This document shows positions 7,516-17,781 of a stretch of DNA of 64,000 nucleotides, piece by piece (within the stretch, counting starts at the first letter, position 1; each line of letters starts with the position of its first letter). Source of the stretch: Leifsonia sp. 1010 (lineage in GTDB: Bacteria; Actinomycetota; Actinomycetes; Actinomycetales; Microbacteriaceae). The stretch is taken from NCBI RefSeq assembly GCF_031455295.1, contig NZ_JAVDSL010000001.1, positions 1,736,001 to 1,800,000 of the forward strand, given 5' to 3'. Below the pieces are notes generated by a model, which worked only from the letters and a program-made list of their open reading frames with translations, ran no database searches and was not told where the DNA came from. The position numbers and the translations under genes were made by a program.

Positions 7516-8813
7516 TCGCGCGCATGCCCGTGAGACGGCTGCTGCGGGTCGCGGTCCTCGGAGCGGTCGCGGCCCTCGTGTTCTCGGCCTGCGCGACGGG
7601 CCAGGGAGCGGGCGCGCGGTTCGTCTTCAGCCGCTTCGGCGACGGGATCACGGAGCCCGTCGGCATCCAGGTCGTCGGGCTGCAGCCGGGCGAGCCGGTG
7701 GTGCTCACGGCACGGGCGCGCTCCAACGCCGGAGCGTGGTCGTCGCGGGCGGTCTACGCGGTTCCGCCCACGGGAACCGTCCGGCTGTGGTCGCAGGAGC
7801 CGACGGCCGCGCCCTACCCCCGTCCGGACAGCTCCGGTCTGCTCTGGAGCCTGACCGGACCGTCGCTCAGTCAGCAGCAGCTGGAGGCGCAGTGGGTGTA
7901 CAGCCCGCTCGATGTGCGGTTCTCGGCGGAGCAGGCGGGGCACCAGGTGGCCTCCGGCGAACTCCACCGGGCGCCGCTCTCGGCGGGGACGATCAGCCGG
8001 GACCTGCTGGGAAGCGACCTGATCGGCACCGGCGACCCGGAGGCCAGCGGCCTCGCGCCGACCGCGTCGGTCGGAACACTGGTCGACTCCGTGCCAACGC
8101 CGGTCGACCTGCGGCCCGGCGTCATCGTCATCGACGGGGACGACGGGGGAGCGTCCGGGGCGTTCGTCTCGCGCCGGATCGCGTCGGCCGGTTTCCCCGT
8201 CGTCGTGCTTCCGGCGTTCGTCCCCGCCGGACGCATCCCCGGATCGGCCGCGCTCTCGGTCGAGACGTTCGACGCCGTGCTGACGTGGTTCTCCTCCCTT
8301 CCCGTCGTGGACGAGGGGCGCATCTTCGTGTACGGCACCGGTCGTGCCTCGTCGCTGGCCCTCTGGTTCGCCGCGAACGACCCGGATCGCGTCCACGGAG
8401 CGTTCGCCGCCAGCGGCGCGACGGCGCTCCAGTGCACGTCGTCCGCGGGCAGCCCGCTGCTCATCCAGCACGGGAGGGCGCTGCCGTGCGCCAACCCGGA
8501 GCGCACGATCGCGGGCACGGACATCCTTGCGCTGCAGCGCATCAGCGGACCGCTCGTGCTGGCCTGCGGCACCGACGACCGGCTCCTGCCCACGGCGTGC
8601 GACTGGACGCGTGCGGGGGAGCAGGCGCGCGGCGACGAGCCGGGGGACGCCTTCCTCTACGCCGACGGCGCCGGCCACGACATCACCACCCCGCCCCTGC
8701 TGCCCATCGGACTGAGCGATCTGGATCCCGCGACGGCGCAGGCGACGGAGCAGGCGCGCGCGCAGTTCTGGCAGGTCGTGATCGCGAAGCTGGCGGGGGC
8801 GATGCGGCCATGA
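7512..8813 (+). CDS. Lipoprotein of the acyl-CoA thioesterase/BAAT fold, copy 2 (nucleophile lost)
   Basis: Second paralogue, 433 residues. Lipobox VFSAC with Cys27 marks a lipoprotein signal. The BAAT N-terminal domain is visible as SNAGAWSSRAVYAVPPTGT and SSGLLWSLTGPS, followed by the hydrolase domain with GVIVIDGDDGG and the elbow YGTGRASSLALW. The residue expected to be Ser or Cys is Gly277, as in copy 1, while the Asp (CGTDDRLL) and His (YADGAGHDI) remain. It begins in an ATGA overlap with copy 1 and ends in one with copy 3, so the three are co-translated. Probably catalytically inactive as a hydrolase; an alternative nucleophile is not obvious. Confidence 0.82.
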   Translation: MIARMPVRRLLRVAVLGAVAALVFSACATGQGAGARFVFSRFGDGITEPVGIQVVGLQPGEPVVLTARARSNAGAWSSRAVYAVPPTGTVRLWSQEPTAAPYPRPDSSGLLWSLTGPSLSQQQLEAQWVYSPLDVRFSAEQAGHQVASGELHRAPLSAGTISRDLLGSDLIGTGDPEASGLAPTASVGTLVDSVPTPVDLRPGVIVIDGDDGGASGAFVSRRIASAGFPVVVLPAFVPAGRIPGSAALSVETFDAVLTWFSSLPVVDEGRIFVYGTGRASSLALWFAANDPDRVHGAFAASGATALQCTSSAGSPLLIQHGRALPCANPERTIAGTDILALQRISGPLVLACGTDDRLLPTACDWTRAGEQARGDEPGDAFLYADGAGHDITTPPLLPIGLSDLDPATAQATEQARAQFWQVVIAKLAGAMRP

Positions 8814-10048
8814 GGCGGGCGGTGGTGGGCGTGGTCCTCGCGCTGCTGGTCGCATCCCTCGCCGGCTGCGTAGCCGTACCGGGCGCCGGCGGACCGCGCG
8901 TCGAGGTCAGCGAGGAGCCGAGCGGCGTCTGGAAGCCGGTCCACGTCCGTGTCGTCTCGTTGCCGCCCGGTGGACGAGTGACGGTTCGCGTGACGGCGCG
9001 ATCCGGCTCTGCGGTGGGCGAGCGGTGGACCTCGCAGGCCGTCTACAGCGTCCCGTCCTCCGGCGTCGTCGACCTCGACCACGACGTGCCCGCCGAGGCC
9101 CCGTTCGGCGGAGCGGACGGGATGGGCCTGTTCTGGACGCTGCAGAGCGAGTCGGGCCGCGAGGCGAACTCCCCGCAGGTGTGGGGCGGATCGACGATGA
9201 CCGTGGACTTGGAGGCGGTCATCGACGGACGCCGTGTCGCCGCCCGCCGCCTGCATCGGGTCGGGCTGACGTCGGTGGCGCCGTCTCGCGCGGTGTTCGA
9301 CGACGGCATCACGGGCGACTACTTCCAGCCGGCGTCGGCCGCAGCGGCACCCCGCCCGGCCGTGCTCGTCTTCGACGGAACAGAGCCGGATGTGCAGACC
9401 GGCGTGCTCTCGGCGGCCACGCTCTCCGCGATGGGGTACCCGGCGCTCGCGTTGTCGACCTACGGATCGGCGGGCCAGCTCGGGCCGGTCCGCGTCCTCC
9501 CTGCCGAGCGCGTCGTCGCCGCCCTGAACTGGCTGCGCGCGCAGCCGGGCGTGGATGCGCGGCGCGTGTTCGTCTTCGGGACCTCGCGCGGCGCGCAGCT
9601 CGCCCTCTGGACCGCGGTCGCGCATCCCGAGCTGGTCTACGGCGCCATCGCGCCCGCCGGGACCACCGGGCTGGTCTGCCCGTCGCCCGTGCCCGGTCCG
9701 GCGATCACCGTCGGAGGCTCGTGGGTGCCCTGCCTCAGCGGCACCCGTGTGGTGACGCGGGCGGCCGTGCTCGATCTGGACCGCATCCCCGGTCCGGTGG
9801 TCCTGGGATGCGCGGGGGAGGACGAGCAGCTCGGGAACGGCTGCCGGTGGCTCGACGTCGCGGCCGAGGTGCGGCCGGCGCGCGGGGGAGACGCGTACCT
9901 CCGGGCGCCGAAGGCGACGCACACCTTCTACCTCCCGCCGTACACGCCGCTCGACCTGCCCGCCGCGCCGCAGGCGCAGCCGACCGAGGACGCCCGGGTA
10001 GCGCTGTGGTCGGCGATCGGCCGCGCCCTCAACGTGCGCGGCCCGTGA
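8810..10048 (+). CDS. Lipoprotein of the acyl-CoA thioesterase/BAAT fold, copy 3 (catalytic residues kept)
   Basis: Third paralogue, 412 residues. Lipobox SLAGC gives the lipid-modified Cys20. The N-terminal domain has SQAVYSVPSSGVVDL and GMGLFWTLQSES; the C-terminal hydrolase domain has AVLVFDGTEPDV and an intact elbow FGTSRGAQLALW with Ser259 as nucleophile, Asp in AGEDEQL and His in KATHTFYLP. It is therefore the only one of the three with a full Ser-Asp-His set. The substrate is unknown; an extracytoplasmic acyl-CoA is unlikely, so a different ester or thioester is my inference. Start ATG 8810 overlaps the copy 2 stop. Confidence 0.85.
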   Translation: MRRAVVGVVLALLVASLAGCVAVPGAGGPRVEVSEEPSGVWKPVHVRVVSLPPGGRVTVRVTARSGSAVGERWTSQAVYSVPSSGVVDLDHDVPAEAPFGGADGMGLFWTLQSESGREANSPQVWGGSTMTVDLEAVIDGRRVAARRLHRVGLTSVAPSRAVFDDGITGDYFQPASAAAAPRPAVLVFDGTEPDVQTGVLSAATLSAMGYPALALSTYGSAGQLGPVRVLPAERVVAALNWLRAQPGVDARRVFVFGTSRGAQLALWTAVAHPELVYGAIAPAGTTGLVCPSPVPGPAITVGGSWVPCLSGTRVVTRAAVLDLDRIPGPVVLGCAGEDEQLGNGCRWLDVAAEVRPARGGDAYLRAPKATHTFYLPPYTPLDLPAAPQAQPTEDARVALWSAIGRALNVRGP

Positions 10049-10084
10049 TCGCCCGCGACCCAGCCGAATGTCGGCGGCGGTGAG

Positions 10085-10090
10085 TAGCAT
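10085..10090 (+). promoter_or_regulatory. Leaderless -10 box of dnaX
   Basis: TAGCAT followed by exactly six bases and then the GTG start at 10097. There is no ribosome site, so the mRNA probably begins at the start codon. Confidence 0.6.
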
Positions 10091-10096
10091 GTGTGA

Positions 10097-12640
10097 GTGG
10101 TAACCGCCCTGTATCGCCGCTATCGGCCCGACACCTTCGCCGAGATGATCGGCCAGTCTCAGGTGACGGAGCCGCTGATGACGGCACTGCGCACCAACCG
10201 GGTGAATCACGCCTACCTGTTCTCGGGTCCCCGCGGTTGCGGCAAGACCACCTCGGCCCGCATCCTGGCGCGCTGCCTGAACTGCGCAGAGGGGCCCACC
10301 GACACCCCGTGCGGTAAGTGCGCCAGCTGCATCGAGCTGAGCCGCGACGGCGGCGGCTCCCTCGACGTGGTCGAGATCGACGCGGCCAGCCACAACGGCG
10401 TCGACGACGCGCGCGACATCCGCGAGCGTGCGATCTTCGCCCCCGCCCGCGACCGCTACAAGATCTTCATCCTCGACGAGGCGCACATGGTCACCCCGCA
10501 GGGCTTCAACGCCCTGCTGAAGATCGTGGAGGAGCCGCCGGAGCACGTGAAGTTCATCTTCGCGACGACCGAGCCCGAGAAGGTGATCGGGACGATCCGT
10601 TCCCGCACCCACCACTACCCGTTCCGGCTCGTCCCTCCCGCGCAGATGCTGGAGTACGTGCAGAGTCTGTGCGACAGCGAGGGCATGACGGTCGCACCGG
10701 GAGTCCTCCCGCTGGTGGTGCGTGCGGGCGGCGGTTCGCCGCGCGACACGCTCTCCCTGCTCGACCAGCTGATGGCCGGGTCCGAGAGCAGCGCCATCGA
10801 CTACGAGCGGGCGGTCGCCCTCCTCGGCTACACGCACGCCGCGCTGCTCGACGACGTGATCGACGCGATCTCGGCTCGGGATGCGGCAGGCGCCTTCGCG
10901 GCGGTCGACCGCGTCATCCAGACCGGTCAGGACCCGCGGCGGTTCGTCGAAGACCTGCTGGAGCGGCTGCGCGACCTGATCGTGGTCGCCGCCACGAGCG
11001 TCGAGGGGGCGGCGGCCGTGCTGCGCGGCGTCCCGCAGGACGAGCTCGACCGGATGGGCGTGCAGGCCATGAAGTTCGGCGCCGCAGAGCTGAGCCGCGC
11101 CGCCGATATCGTGAACGCCGCGCTCACCGAGATGACCGGCGCGACGTCGCCGCGGCTCCACCTCGAACTCATGATCGCCCGCGTACTGGTGCCGTCGAGC
11201 GACGAGAGCGAGCGCGGTGCGCTCGCCCGCGTGGAGCGGCTCGAGCGCCGCGTCGGCGTGAGCGACGCCATCGGCTCCGAGCCCGGTCGCGCCGAGGGCG
11301 GTCGGACGGAACGTGTGGCCGCCGAGCGCGGCGCACCGGCCGTGGCGAGCTCGGCCCCGTCTCGCGAGCCGGCCCGTGCCGCGGCCCCCGCGGCCCCCGC
11401 GGCTTCTTCGGCTGCGCCGACGACGCCGTCTGCTCCTGCGCCCGTCGCATCCGTTGCGGCTCCCGATGCTGCCTCGGCAGAGCCGGTCGCCGAGGCCGAG
11501 CCCGCCCCGGAGACCGCCACGGCCACGCCGTCGGGCGACGAGACGCCCGTAGCGGCTCCGGCCCCGACAGAGCAGCCCTCCGCGACCGCCGCGTCGCAGG
11601 CTCCGGCGGCACCCGTCGGTCCCGTCACCACCCAGCAGGTCAAAGACGCCTGGCCGCAGATCCTCGACGCCGTGCAGCGGGCCAAGCGCAGCGCGTGGAT
11701 GGTCGTCTTCACCGCGCAGGTGCGTTCGCTGAACGGCGACGTCCTGTCTCTGTCGTTCCCCAGCGACAACGACGTCCAGAGTTTCCGGCAGCCCGACGCC
11801 GGTGGCGCCCCGGGCGTCAGTGAGTACCTGCGTCAGGCGATCGTCGATGTCCTCGGCATCCGCGTGAAGTTCATCGCGAAGGCCGACTCGGCTCCCGGGT
11901 CCGGCGGATCGCCCCGTCCCTCCGCCGGTGCGCCCGCCGCGCCTGCGGCCGAGACGTGGCCGGGTGCCGAGCCGGGTGGTGCCCGACAGGCGGCGCCGGC
12001 CGCACCCACGGCATCCGCTCCGGATATGTCGGCCCAGTCCGGCACCGCCTCTCCGCGGTCGACCGCGCCCGACGCCGGGTCCTCGCGCGCGGCCGCTCCG
12101 GCCGCCGCTGCTCCGGCTGCGGCCGCTCCGGCTGCTGTCGTCACCGAGTGGGCGACCGTCACCATCCCCTCCTCGAGCGAGACCGCTGAGGCGGCCGCGA
12201 CGGTGACCTCCGCCGTGGTCACCATGGAGCGTCCGGCCGCGCCGTCCACAGCACCGCAGGCACCCACGCCTGCCGCAGCTCCGCCCGGCGCTCCCGCGAC
12301 GGAGGAGCCGCCGTTCGACGACGTCCCGCCGCCCGAGATCGAGCCGCCATTCGAGCCGCCCGTCCCGGAGGAGCCCGCGGGCGACTGGGCCGCCGCCCCG
12401 TCCGCCACGGCCGTCGCCGCTCCGCCAGCGACACCGTCGGCGCAGCCCGCGCGCAGCGCGGAGAGCGCGTCGTCCGGCGATGCCGCACGCGCGGCGCGTC
12501 CGTCCTCAGCCCCGGCCGCGGGTTCCCGCACGCCGACCTTCCAGCAGCCGCAGCGCTACGGCGAGGCGGTTGTCCGGGAGATCCTCGGTGCCACCTTCAT
12601 CGAGGAGCAGCCCGCACCTCCGACCCCGGGGATGAGGTAG
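10097..12640 (+). CDS. dnaX: DNA polymerase III subunit gamma/tau
   Basis: Clamp-loader ATPase of the replicative polymerase, partner of HolA and HolB (holB is at 44574). 847 residues. The N-terminus ALYRRYRPDTFAEMIGQ, Walker A GPRGCGKTTSARI, the zinc knuckle C-x8-C-x2-C-x2-C in LNCAEGPTDTPCGKCASC, and the box LDEAHMVTPQGFNALLK are diagnostic. From about residue 400 to 520 and again 600-800 the chain is Ala/Pro-rich and probably disordered; a conserved tau-like island (VKDAWPQILDAVQRAKRSAW) lies between. I see no obvious slippery heptamer for programmed frameshifting, so a shorter gamma form is not supported. GTG start is leaderless (see -10 box). recR follows after 3 bases. Confidence 0.96.
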   Translation: MVTALYRRYRPDTFAEMIGQSQVTEPLMTALRTNRVNHAYLFSGPRGCGKTTSARILARCLNCAEGPTDTPCGKCASCIELSRDGGGSLDVVEIDAASHNGVDDARDIRERAIFAPARDRYKIFILDEAHMVTPQGFNALLKIVEEPPEHVKFIFATTEPEKVIGTIRSRTHHYPFRLVPPAQMLEYVQSLCDSEGMTVAPGVLPLVVRAGGGSPRDTLSLLDQLMAGSESSAIDYERAVALLGYTHAALLDDVIDAISARDAAGAFAAVDRVIQTGQDPRRFVEDLLERLRDLIVVAATSVEGAAAVLRGVPQDELDRMGVQAMKFGAAELSRAADIVNAALTEMTGATSPRLHLELMIARVLVPSSDESERGALARVERLERRVGVSDAIGSEPGRAEGGRTERVAAERGAPAVASSAPSREPARAAAPAAPAASSAAPTTPSAPAPVASVAAPDAASAEPVAEAEPAPETATATPSGDETPVAAPAPTEQPSATAASQAPAAPVGPVTTQQVKDAWPQILDAVQRAKRSAWMVVFTAQVRSLNGDVLSLSFPSDNDVQSFRQPDAGGAPGVSEYLRQAIVDVLGIRVKFIAKADSAPGSGGSPRPSAGAPAAPAAETWPGAEPGGARQAAPAAPTASAPDMSAQSGTASPRSTAPDAGSSRAAAPAAAAPAAAAPAAVVTEWATVTIPSSSETAEAAATVTSAVVTMERPAAPSTAPQAPTPAAAPPGAPATEEPPFDDVPPPEIEPPFEPPVPEEPAGDWAAAPSATAVAAPPATPSAQPARSAESASSGDAARAARPSSAPAAGSRTPTFQQPQRYGEAVVREILGATFIEEQPAPPTPGMR

Positions 12641-12643
12641 CCG

Positions 12644-13240
12644 GTGTACGAAGGCATCGTCCAGGAGCTGATCGACGAGCTCGGGCGGCTGCCGGGCATC
12701 GGCCCGAAGTCCGCTCAGCGCATCGCGTTCCACATCCTGCAGACCGAGACGTTCGACGTCACCCGCCTCGCGGAGGTGCTGCTCGAGGTGCGCGACAAGG
12801 TGCGCTTCTGCGAGATCTGCGGCAACGTGACGGAGGAGCCGACCTGCTCCATCTGCCGCGACCCGCGCCGCACGCCGACCCTCATCTGCGTGGTCGAGGA
12901 GGCGAAGGACGTCGTCGCGATCGAACGCACCCGCGAGTTCCGCGGGCTGTACCACGTGCTCGGCGGGGCGATCAGCCCCATCGACGGTGTCGGACCCGAC
13001 GACCTGCGCATCCGCCAGCTGATGCAGCGGCTGGCTGACGGCACGGTCCAGGAGGTGATCATCGCCACCGATCCGAACCTGGAGGGTGAGGCGACGGCCA
13101 CCTACCTCAGCCGCCTGCTCACCACGCTCGAGATCCGTGTGACGCGGCTCGCGTCCGGTCTGCCGGTCGGCGGAGACCTCGAGTACGCCGACGAGGTCAC
13201 CCTGGGCCGCGCGTTCGAGGGCCGCCGCCAGGTCTCCTGA
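12644..13240 (+). CDS. recR: Recombination mediator RecR
   Basis: Works with RecO to load RecA on single-stranded gaps. The 198-residue length and layout match the family: helix-hairpin-helix [22 protein letters not shown] at the N-terminus, a four-Cys zinc motif ([16 protein letters not shown]), then a Toprim domain with [15 protein letters not shown] and [20 protein letters not shown] start 3 bases after the dnaX stop; a GAGGT within the dnaX tail acts as ribosome site, so translation is coupled. A complex repeat region follows. Confidence 0.97.
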   Translation: MYEGIVQELIDELGRLPGIGPKSAQRIAFHILQTETFDVTRLAEVLLEVRDKVRFCEICGNVTEEPTCSICRDPRRTPTLICVVEEAKDVVAIERTREFRGLYHVLGGAISPIDGVGPDDLRIRQLMQRLADGTVQEVIIATDPNLEGEATATYLSRLLTTLEIRVTRLASGLPVGGDLEYADEVTLGRAFEGRRQVS

Positions 13241-13255
13241 CCTCGCCCGGCCTGA

Positions 13256-13373
13256 CCACCTCCGCCCACCTCCGCCCAGCCCCACCTCCGCGGAGTACTC
13301 ATCTCCGCCCAGCCCCACCTCCGCCCACCTCCGCCCAGCCCCACCTCCGCTGAGCACTCACCTCTGCTCAGCC
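13256..13373. repeat. 59-bp tandem duplication rich in CACCTCC
   Basis: Two adjacent 59-bp units, 13256-13314 and 13315-13373, agree at 54 of 59 positions by hand alignment. Each unit contains three CACCTCC heptamers; a seventh is at 13406-13412. CACCTCC is the anti-Shine-Dalgarno core of 16S rRNA, so the other strand carries seven GGAGGTG. No open frame of protein-like composition crosses it. It lies just after the recR stop. Confidence 0.85.
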
Positions 13374-13385
13374 CCCACTCCCGCG

Positions 13386-13592
13386 GTGCGGAACGGAGGA
13401 GTTCCCACCTCCACGGCGGGGCATCGGCCTCCGTTCTGCGCAGATCCCGTCCATCTCGCGCGCAGACTCCTCCCTTCCGCATCACGTCGTGCCACGCCCG
13501 GAACGGAGGAGTCCTCACCCGCCACGCCGTGTGCCGCTCCTCAACGGAGGAAGTCGGCTCTGGAACGCCCCGCGAACTCCTCCGTTCGGCAC
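13386..13592. repeat. Inverted repeat around scattered AACGGAGGAG motifs
   Basis: A 19-bp arm at 13386-13404 (GTGCGGAACGGAGGAGTTC) recurs inverted at 13574-13592 with one mismatch. Inside are further related copies: GGAACGGAGGAGTCC from 13500, CTCAACGGAGGAAG near 13540, and reverse-oriented CTCCTCCC near 13467 and CCTCCGTTC near 13429. The left arm can form a small hairpin GGAAC-GGAGGA-GTTCC that shows the Shine-Dalgarno core in its loop. No gene recognised. The element fills most of the recR-lysC gap. Confidence 0.75.
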
Positions 13593-13703
13593 TCCGCATG
13601 CACACCTCCTCCGATGACCGCCCTTGTCCACAGGTGTCGTCACATGAAGGAACGGTCATATCCCGATCGGTAGGATGGGAAGCCCGTGAGTTCAGGAGAG
13701 TCT

Positions 13704-14990
13704 GTGGCCCTCATCGTCCAGAAGTTCGGCGGTTCGTCCGTCGCGACAGCTGAGAGCATCAAGCGCGTCGCGAAGCGCATCGTCGAGACGCGCAAGGCCG
13801 GCAACGAGGTCGTCGTCGCCGTCTCTGCCATGGGCGACACGACGGACGAGCTCATCGACCTGGCGCACGAGGTCACCCCGATCCCCGCGCCCCGCGAGCT
13901 CGACATGCTGCTCACCGCGGGTGAGCGCATCTCGATGGCGCTGCTCGCGATGGCGATCAAGAGCATGGGATACGACGCCCGATCGTTCACCGGCAGCCAG
14001 GCCGGCATGATCACCGATGCGCAGCACGGCTCCGCACGCATCGTCGACGTCACGCCCGGCCGCATCCAGGATGCGCTGACCGAGGGCGCCATCGCGATCG
14101 TCGCCGGATTCCAGGGCTTCAGCCGGGAGTCGCGCGACATCACCACCCTCGGCCGCGGCGGGTCCGACACGACGGCCGTCGCCCTCGCCGCCGCCCTCGG
14201 CGCGGAGGTCTGCGAGATCTACACCGACGTCGACGGCGTCTTCACCTCAGACCCGCGGCAGGTTCCGCTCGCCCGCAAGATCGGCCGCATCACCAGCGAG
14301 GAGATGCTGGAACTCGCGGCCGCCGGCGCAAAGGTGCTGCACATCCGCGCCGTCGAGTACGCACGGCGACACAACGTGACGCTGCACGTGCGCTCGTCGT
14401 TCTCCAACAAGGAGGGCACGTATGTCCTCAACGAAGCAGCGGCCGCCGAGGCCGCCAAGAAGGATGGAACCGTGGAAGAGCCCATCATCTCCGGCGTGGC
14501 CACCGACCTGAGCGAGGCCAAGATCACCGTCGTCGGCGTGCCCGACGTGCCCGGCAAGGCCGCGCAGATCTTCAAGATCGTCGCGAAGGCGAACGCGAAC
14601 GTCGACATGATCGTCCAGAACGTGTCCGCTGCGGCCACCAGCCTCACCGACATCTCCTTCACCCTCCCCAAGTCGGAGGGGCAGCGCGTGCTGACCGCCC
14701 TCACCGCCGAGCGCGACGAGGTCGGCTACCAGTCCCTCCAGTACGACGACCAGATCGGCAAGCTGGCCCTGGTCGGCGCCGGGATGCGCACCAACTCGGG
14801 GGTCTCGGCGAAGCTCTTCGAGGCGCTCTACGACGCGGGCATCAACATCGAGATGATCTCTACCAGCGAGATCCGCATCTCGGTCGTCACCCGCGCCGAC
14901 ACGGTTGCTGAGGCCGCCCGCGTCGTCCACACGGCCTTCGGGCTCGACGGGGATGAGAAGGCCGTCGTCTACGCCGGCACCGGCCGGTAG
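13704..14990 (+). CDS. lysC: Aspartate kinase
   Basis: First step of lysine, threonine, methionine and diaminopimelate synthesis (aspartate to aspartyl phosphate). The kinase domain begins [18 protein letters not shown] and has [31 protein letters not shown] and [13 protein letters not shown]; two ACT domains follow from about residue 260 ([19 protein letters not shown]) as in feedback-regulated enzymes of actinobacteria. 428 residues. GTG 13704 is chosen because AGGAG lies 5 bases before it and the family starts here; GTG 13686, 9 bases after TAGGAT (13671-13676), would add 6 residues. asd follows after 70 bases. Confidence 0.95.
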   Translation: MALIVQKFGGSSVATAESIKRVAKRIVETRKAGNEVVVAVSAMGDTTDELIDLAHEVTPIPAPRELDMLLTAGERISMALLAMAIKSMGYDARSFTGSQAGMITDAQHGSARIVDVTPGRIQDALTEGAIAIVAGFQGFSRESRDITTLGRGGSDTTAVALAAALGAEVCEIYTDVDGVFTSDPRQVPLARKIGRITSEEMLELAAAGAKVLHIRAVEYARRHNVTLHVRSSFSNKEGTYVLNEAAAAEAAKKDGTVEEPIISGVATDLSEAKITVVGVPDVPGKAAQIFKIVAKANANVDMIVQNVSAAATSLTDISFTLPKSEGQRVLTALTAERDEVGYQSLQYDDQIGKLALVGAGMRTNSGVSAKLFEALYDAGINIEMISTSEIRISVVTRADTVAEAARVVHTAFGLDGDEKAVVYAGTGR

Positions 14991-15033
14991 TACGCGCGGC
15001 GAACGGGAATGGCCGCGCGACCGGCGCGGTTGA

Positions 15034-16146
<1,113 letters not shown>

Positions 16147-16171
16147 TCGACTCGGGCCGTTCGCCGGGTGA

Positions 16172-16203
16172 GCGCAGTTATCTCGATATCGAGATAACTG
16201 CGC
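16172..16203. promoter_or_regulatory. Perfect 32-bp palindrome between asd and mqo
   Basis: Bases 16172-16187 (GCGCAGTTATCTCGAT) are exactly reverse-complemented in 16188-16203, with no spacer. The centre ATCTCGATATCGAGAT is AT-rich against the background. No T-run follows, so a repressor operator is at least as likely as a terminator. It lies about 50 bases ahead of the mqo -10 box. The binding protein is unknown. Confidence 0.6.
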
Positions 16204-16253
16204 GGCCGCGGACCGCGTCTGCTCGCGCGGGCGGTCCGGTCGTCGCCGCATCA

Positions 16254-16259
16254 TAGGAT
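16254..16259 (+). promoter_or_regulatory. Leaderless -10 box of mqo
   Basis: TAGGAT, then six bases, then GTG 16266. No ribosome site precedes the start. Confidence 0.6.
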
Positions 16260-16265
16260 TGACGG

Positions 16266-17741
16266 GTGAGCAATTCTCCCATCGACGTCGTCCTGATCGG
16301 CGGCGGCATCATGAGTGCGACGCTGGGGGCCATGATCCAGCGTGTCCAGCCCGACTGGAGCATCCGCATCTACGAGCGCCTGGGCGAAGTGGCCCAGGAG
16401 TCGTCGAACCCGTGGAACAACGCCGGCACCGGCCACGCCGCCCTGTGCGAGCTCAACTACATGCCCGAGGCCTCCGACGGCACCGTCGACCCCGCCAAGG
16501 CGATCAGCATCAACGAGCAGTTCCAGCTCAGCCGGCAGTTCTGGGCGAGCCTCGTGGCCGCCGGCGATCTCCCCGAGCCGCACACCTTCATCAACTCCAC
16601 GCCGCACATGACCTTCGTGCGCGGCCGTGACAACGTGCGCTACCTCCGGAAGCGCTACGAGGCGCTGAAGGACCAGCCGCTGTTCGCGGGGATGGAGTAC
16701 TCCGAAGACCCCGCGGTCATCGGCGAGTGGACCCCGCTGCTGACCAAGAAGCGCAACGCGAAGCAGCGCATCGCCGCGACCCGGCAGACCTCCGGCACCG
16801 ACGTCGACTTCGGTGCCCTGACGCGTGCGCTCATCGACAACCTGATCGAGAACGGTGCAGAGCTCGCTCTCAATCACACCGTCCGCAGTATCAAGCGCAC
16901 CAAGGACGGCCTCTGGCGGCTCAACGTCAAGCACGAGGTCGGCAACACCCCTCACATTGCGACCGCACGGTTCGTCTTCGTCGGCGCGGGCGGCGGTGCG
17001 CTGCACCTGCTGCAGAAGTCCGGCATCCCCGAGATCAAGGGCTTCGGCGGGTTCCCGATCTCGGGTCAGTTCCTGCGGACTACGAACCCGAAGCTGGTCG
17101 CGCAGCACCAGGCGAAGGTCTACGGCAAGGCCGCCGTCGGCGCCCCGCCGATGTCGGTGCCGCACCTCGACACCCGTGTCGTCGACGGCCAGGCGTCGCT
17201 GCTGTTCGGTCCTTACGCCGGATTCAGCCCGAAGTTCCTGAAGACGGGCTCGTGGTTCGACCTTCCCGGCTCCGTCCGCCCCGGCAACATCGGCCCGATG
17301 CTGGCCGTCGCCCGCGACAACTTCGACCTCATCAAGTACCTCGTCGGCGAGCTGCTCGCCAACCGCGCGAAGAAGCTGAAGGCGCTGCAGGAGTTCATGC
17401 CGACGGCGAAGATGGAGGACTGGGAGCTGATCACCGCGGGCCAGCGCGTACAGGTGATGAAGAAGGATGCCAAGAAGGGCGGGGTCCTCCAGTTCGGCAC
17501 CGAGGTGGTCGCGGCGGAGGACGGCTCGATCGCCGGCCTCCTCGGAGCCTCGCCGGGCGCATCCACCGCCGTCCCGATCATGGTGGACCTGCTGAAGCAC
17601 TGCTTCCCCGACCGTTTCGGCGACTGGCTTCCGACGCTGAAGGAGCTCATCCCGACGGTCGGCACGACGCTGAACGACCGCCCGGACGAGGCCAAGCGGG
17701 TGCTCGACACGACGGCGGAGACCCTGCAGCTGCAGCAATAG
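16266..17741 (+). CDS. mqo: Malate:quinone oxidoreductase
   Basis: FAD-dependent membrane-associated enzyme that oxidises malate to oxaloacetate and passes electrons to quinone, in place of or beside malate dehydrogenase in the TCA cycle. 491 residues, usual for the family. The FAD fold starts [18 protein letters not shown], then the family signature [48 protein letters not shown] and [12 protein letters not shown]. Start GTG is leaderless. A 12-bp hairpin lies 40 bases after the stop. Confidence 0.97.
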   Translation: MSNSPIDVVLIGGGIMSATLGAMIQRVQPDWSIRIYERLGEVAQESSNPWNNAGTGHAALCELNYMPEASDGTVDPAKAISINEQFQLSRQFWASLVAAGDLPEPHTFINSTPHMTFVRGRDNVRYLRKRYEALKDQPLFAGMEYSEDPAVIGEWTPLLTKKRNAKQRIAATRQTSGTDVDFGALTRALIDNLIENGAELALNHTVRSIKRTKDGLWRLNVKHEVGNTPHIATARFVFVGAGGGALHLLQKSGIPEIKGFGGFPISGQFLRTTNPKLVAQHQAKVYGKAAVGAPPMSVPHLDTRVVDGQASLLFGPYAGFSPKFLKTGSWFDLPGSVRPGNIGPMLAVARDNFDLIKYLVGELLANRAKKLKALQEFMPTAKMEDWELITAGQRVQVMKKDAKKGGVLQFGTEVVAAEDGSIAGLLGASPGASTAVPIMVDLLKHCFPDRFGDWLPTLKELIPTVGTTLNDRPDEAKRVLDTTAETLQLQQ

Positions 17742-17781
17742 TCCTCTGGACGCGTCTTCTGGACGCATCCTCTGGACAACG

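Noticed and set aside
8657-11161. 834-codon minus-strand frame across the lipoproteins and dnaX
   Set aside because: No motif, no ribosome site, shadow of genes on the other strand.
10097-12640. Programmed frameshift for a short gamma form in dnaX
   Set aside because: No A-rich slippery heptamer with downstream stem recognised.
13256-13373. Possible CRISPR array
   Set aside because: Two directly adjacent 59-bp units without unique spacers; no cas genes.
13102-13659. Minus-strand frame giving a repetitive Gly/Trp/Arg-rich peptide in the recR-lysC gap
   Set aside because: Composition only reflects the DNA repeats (AEVGLGGGG-like); no ribosome site, overlaps recR.
16172-16203. Simple Rho-independent terminator of asd
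   Set aside because: No loop and no T-run; AT-rich centre points to a binding site, although termination is not excluded.
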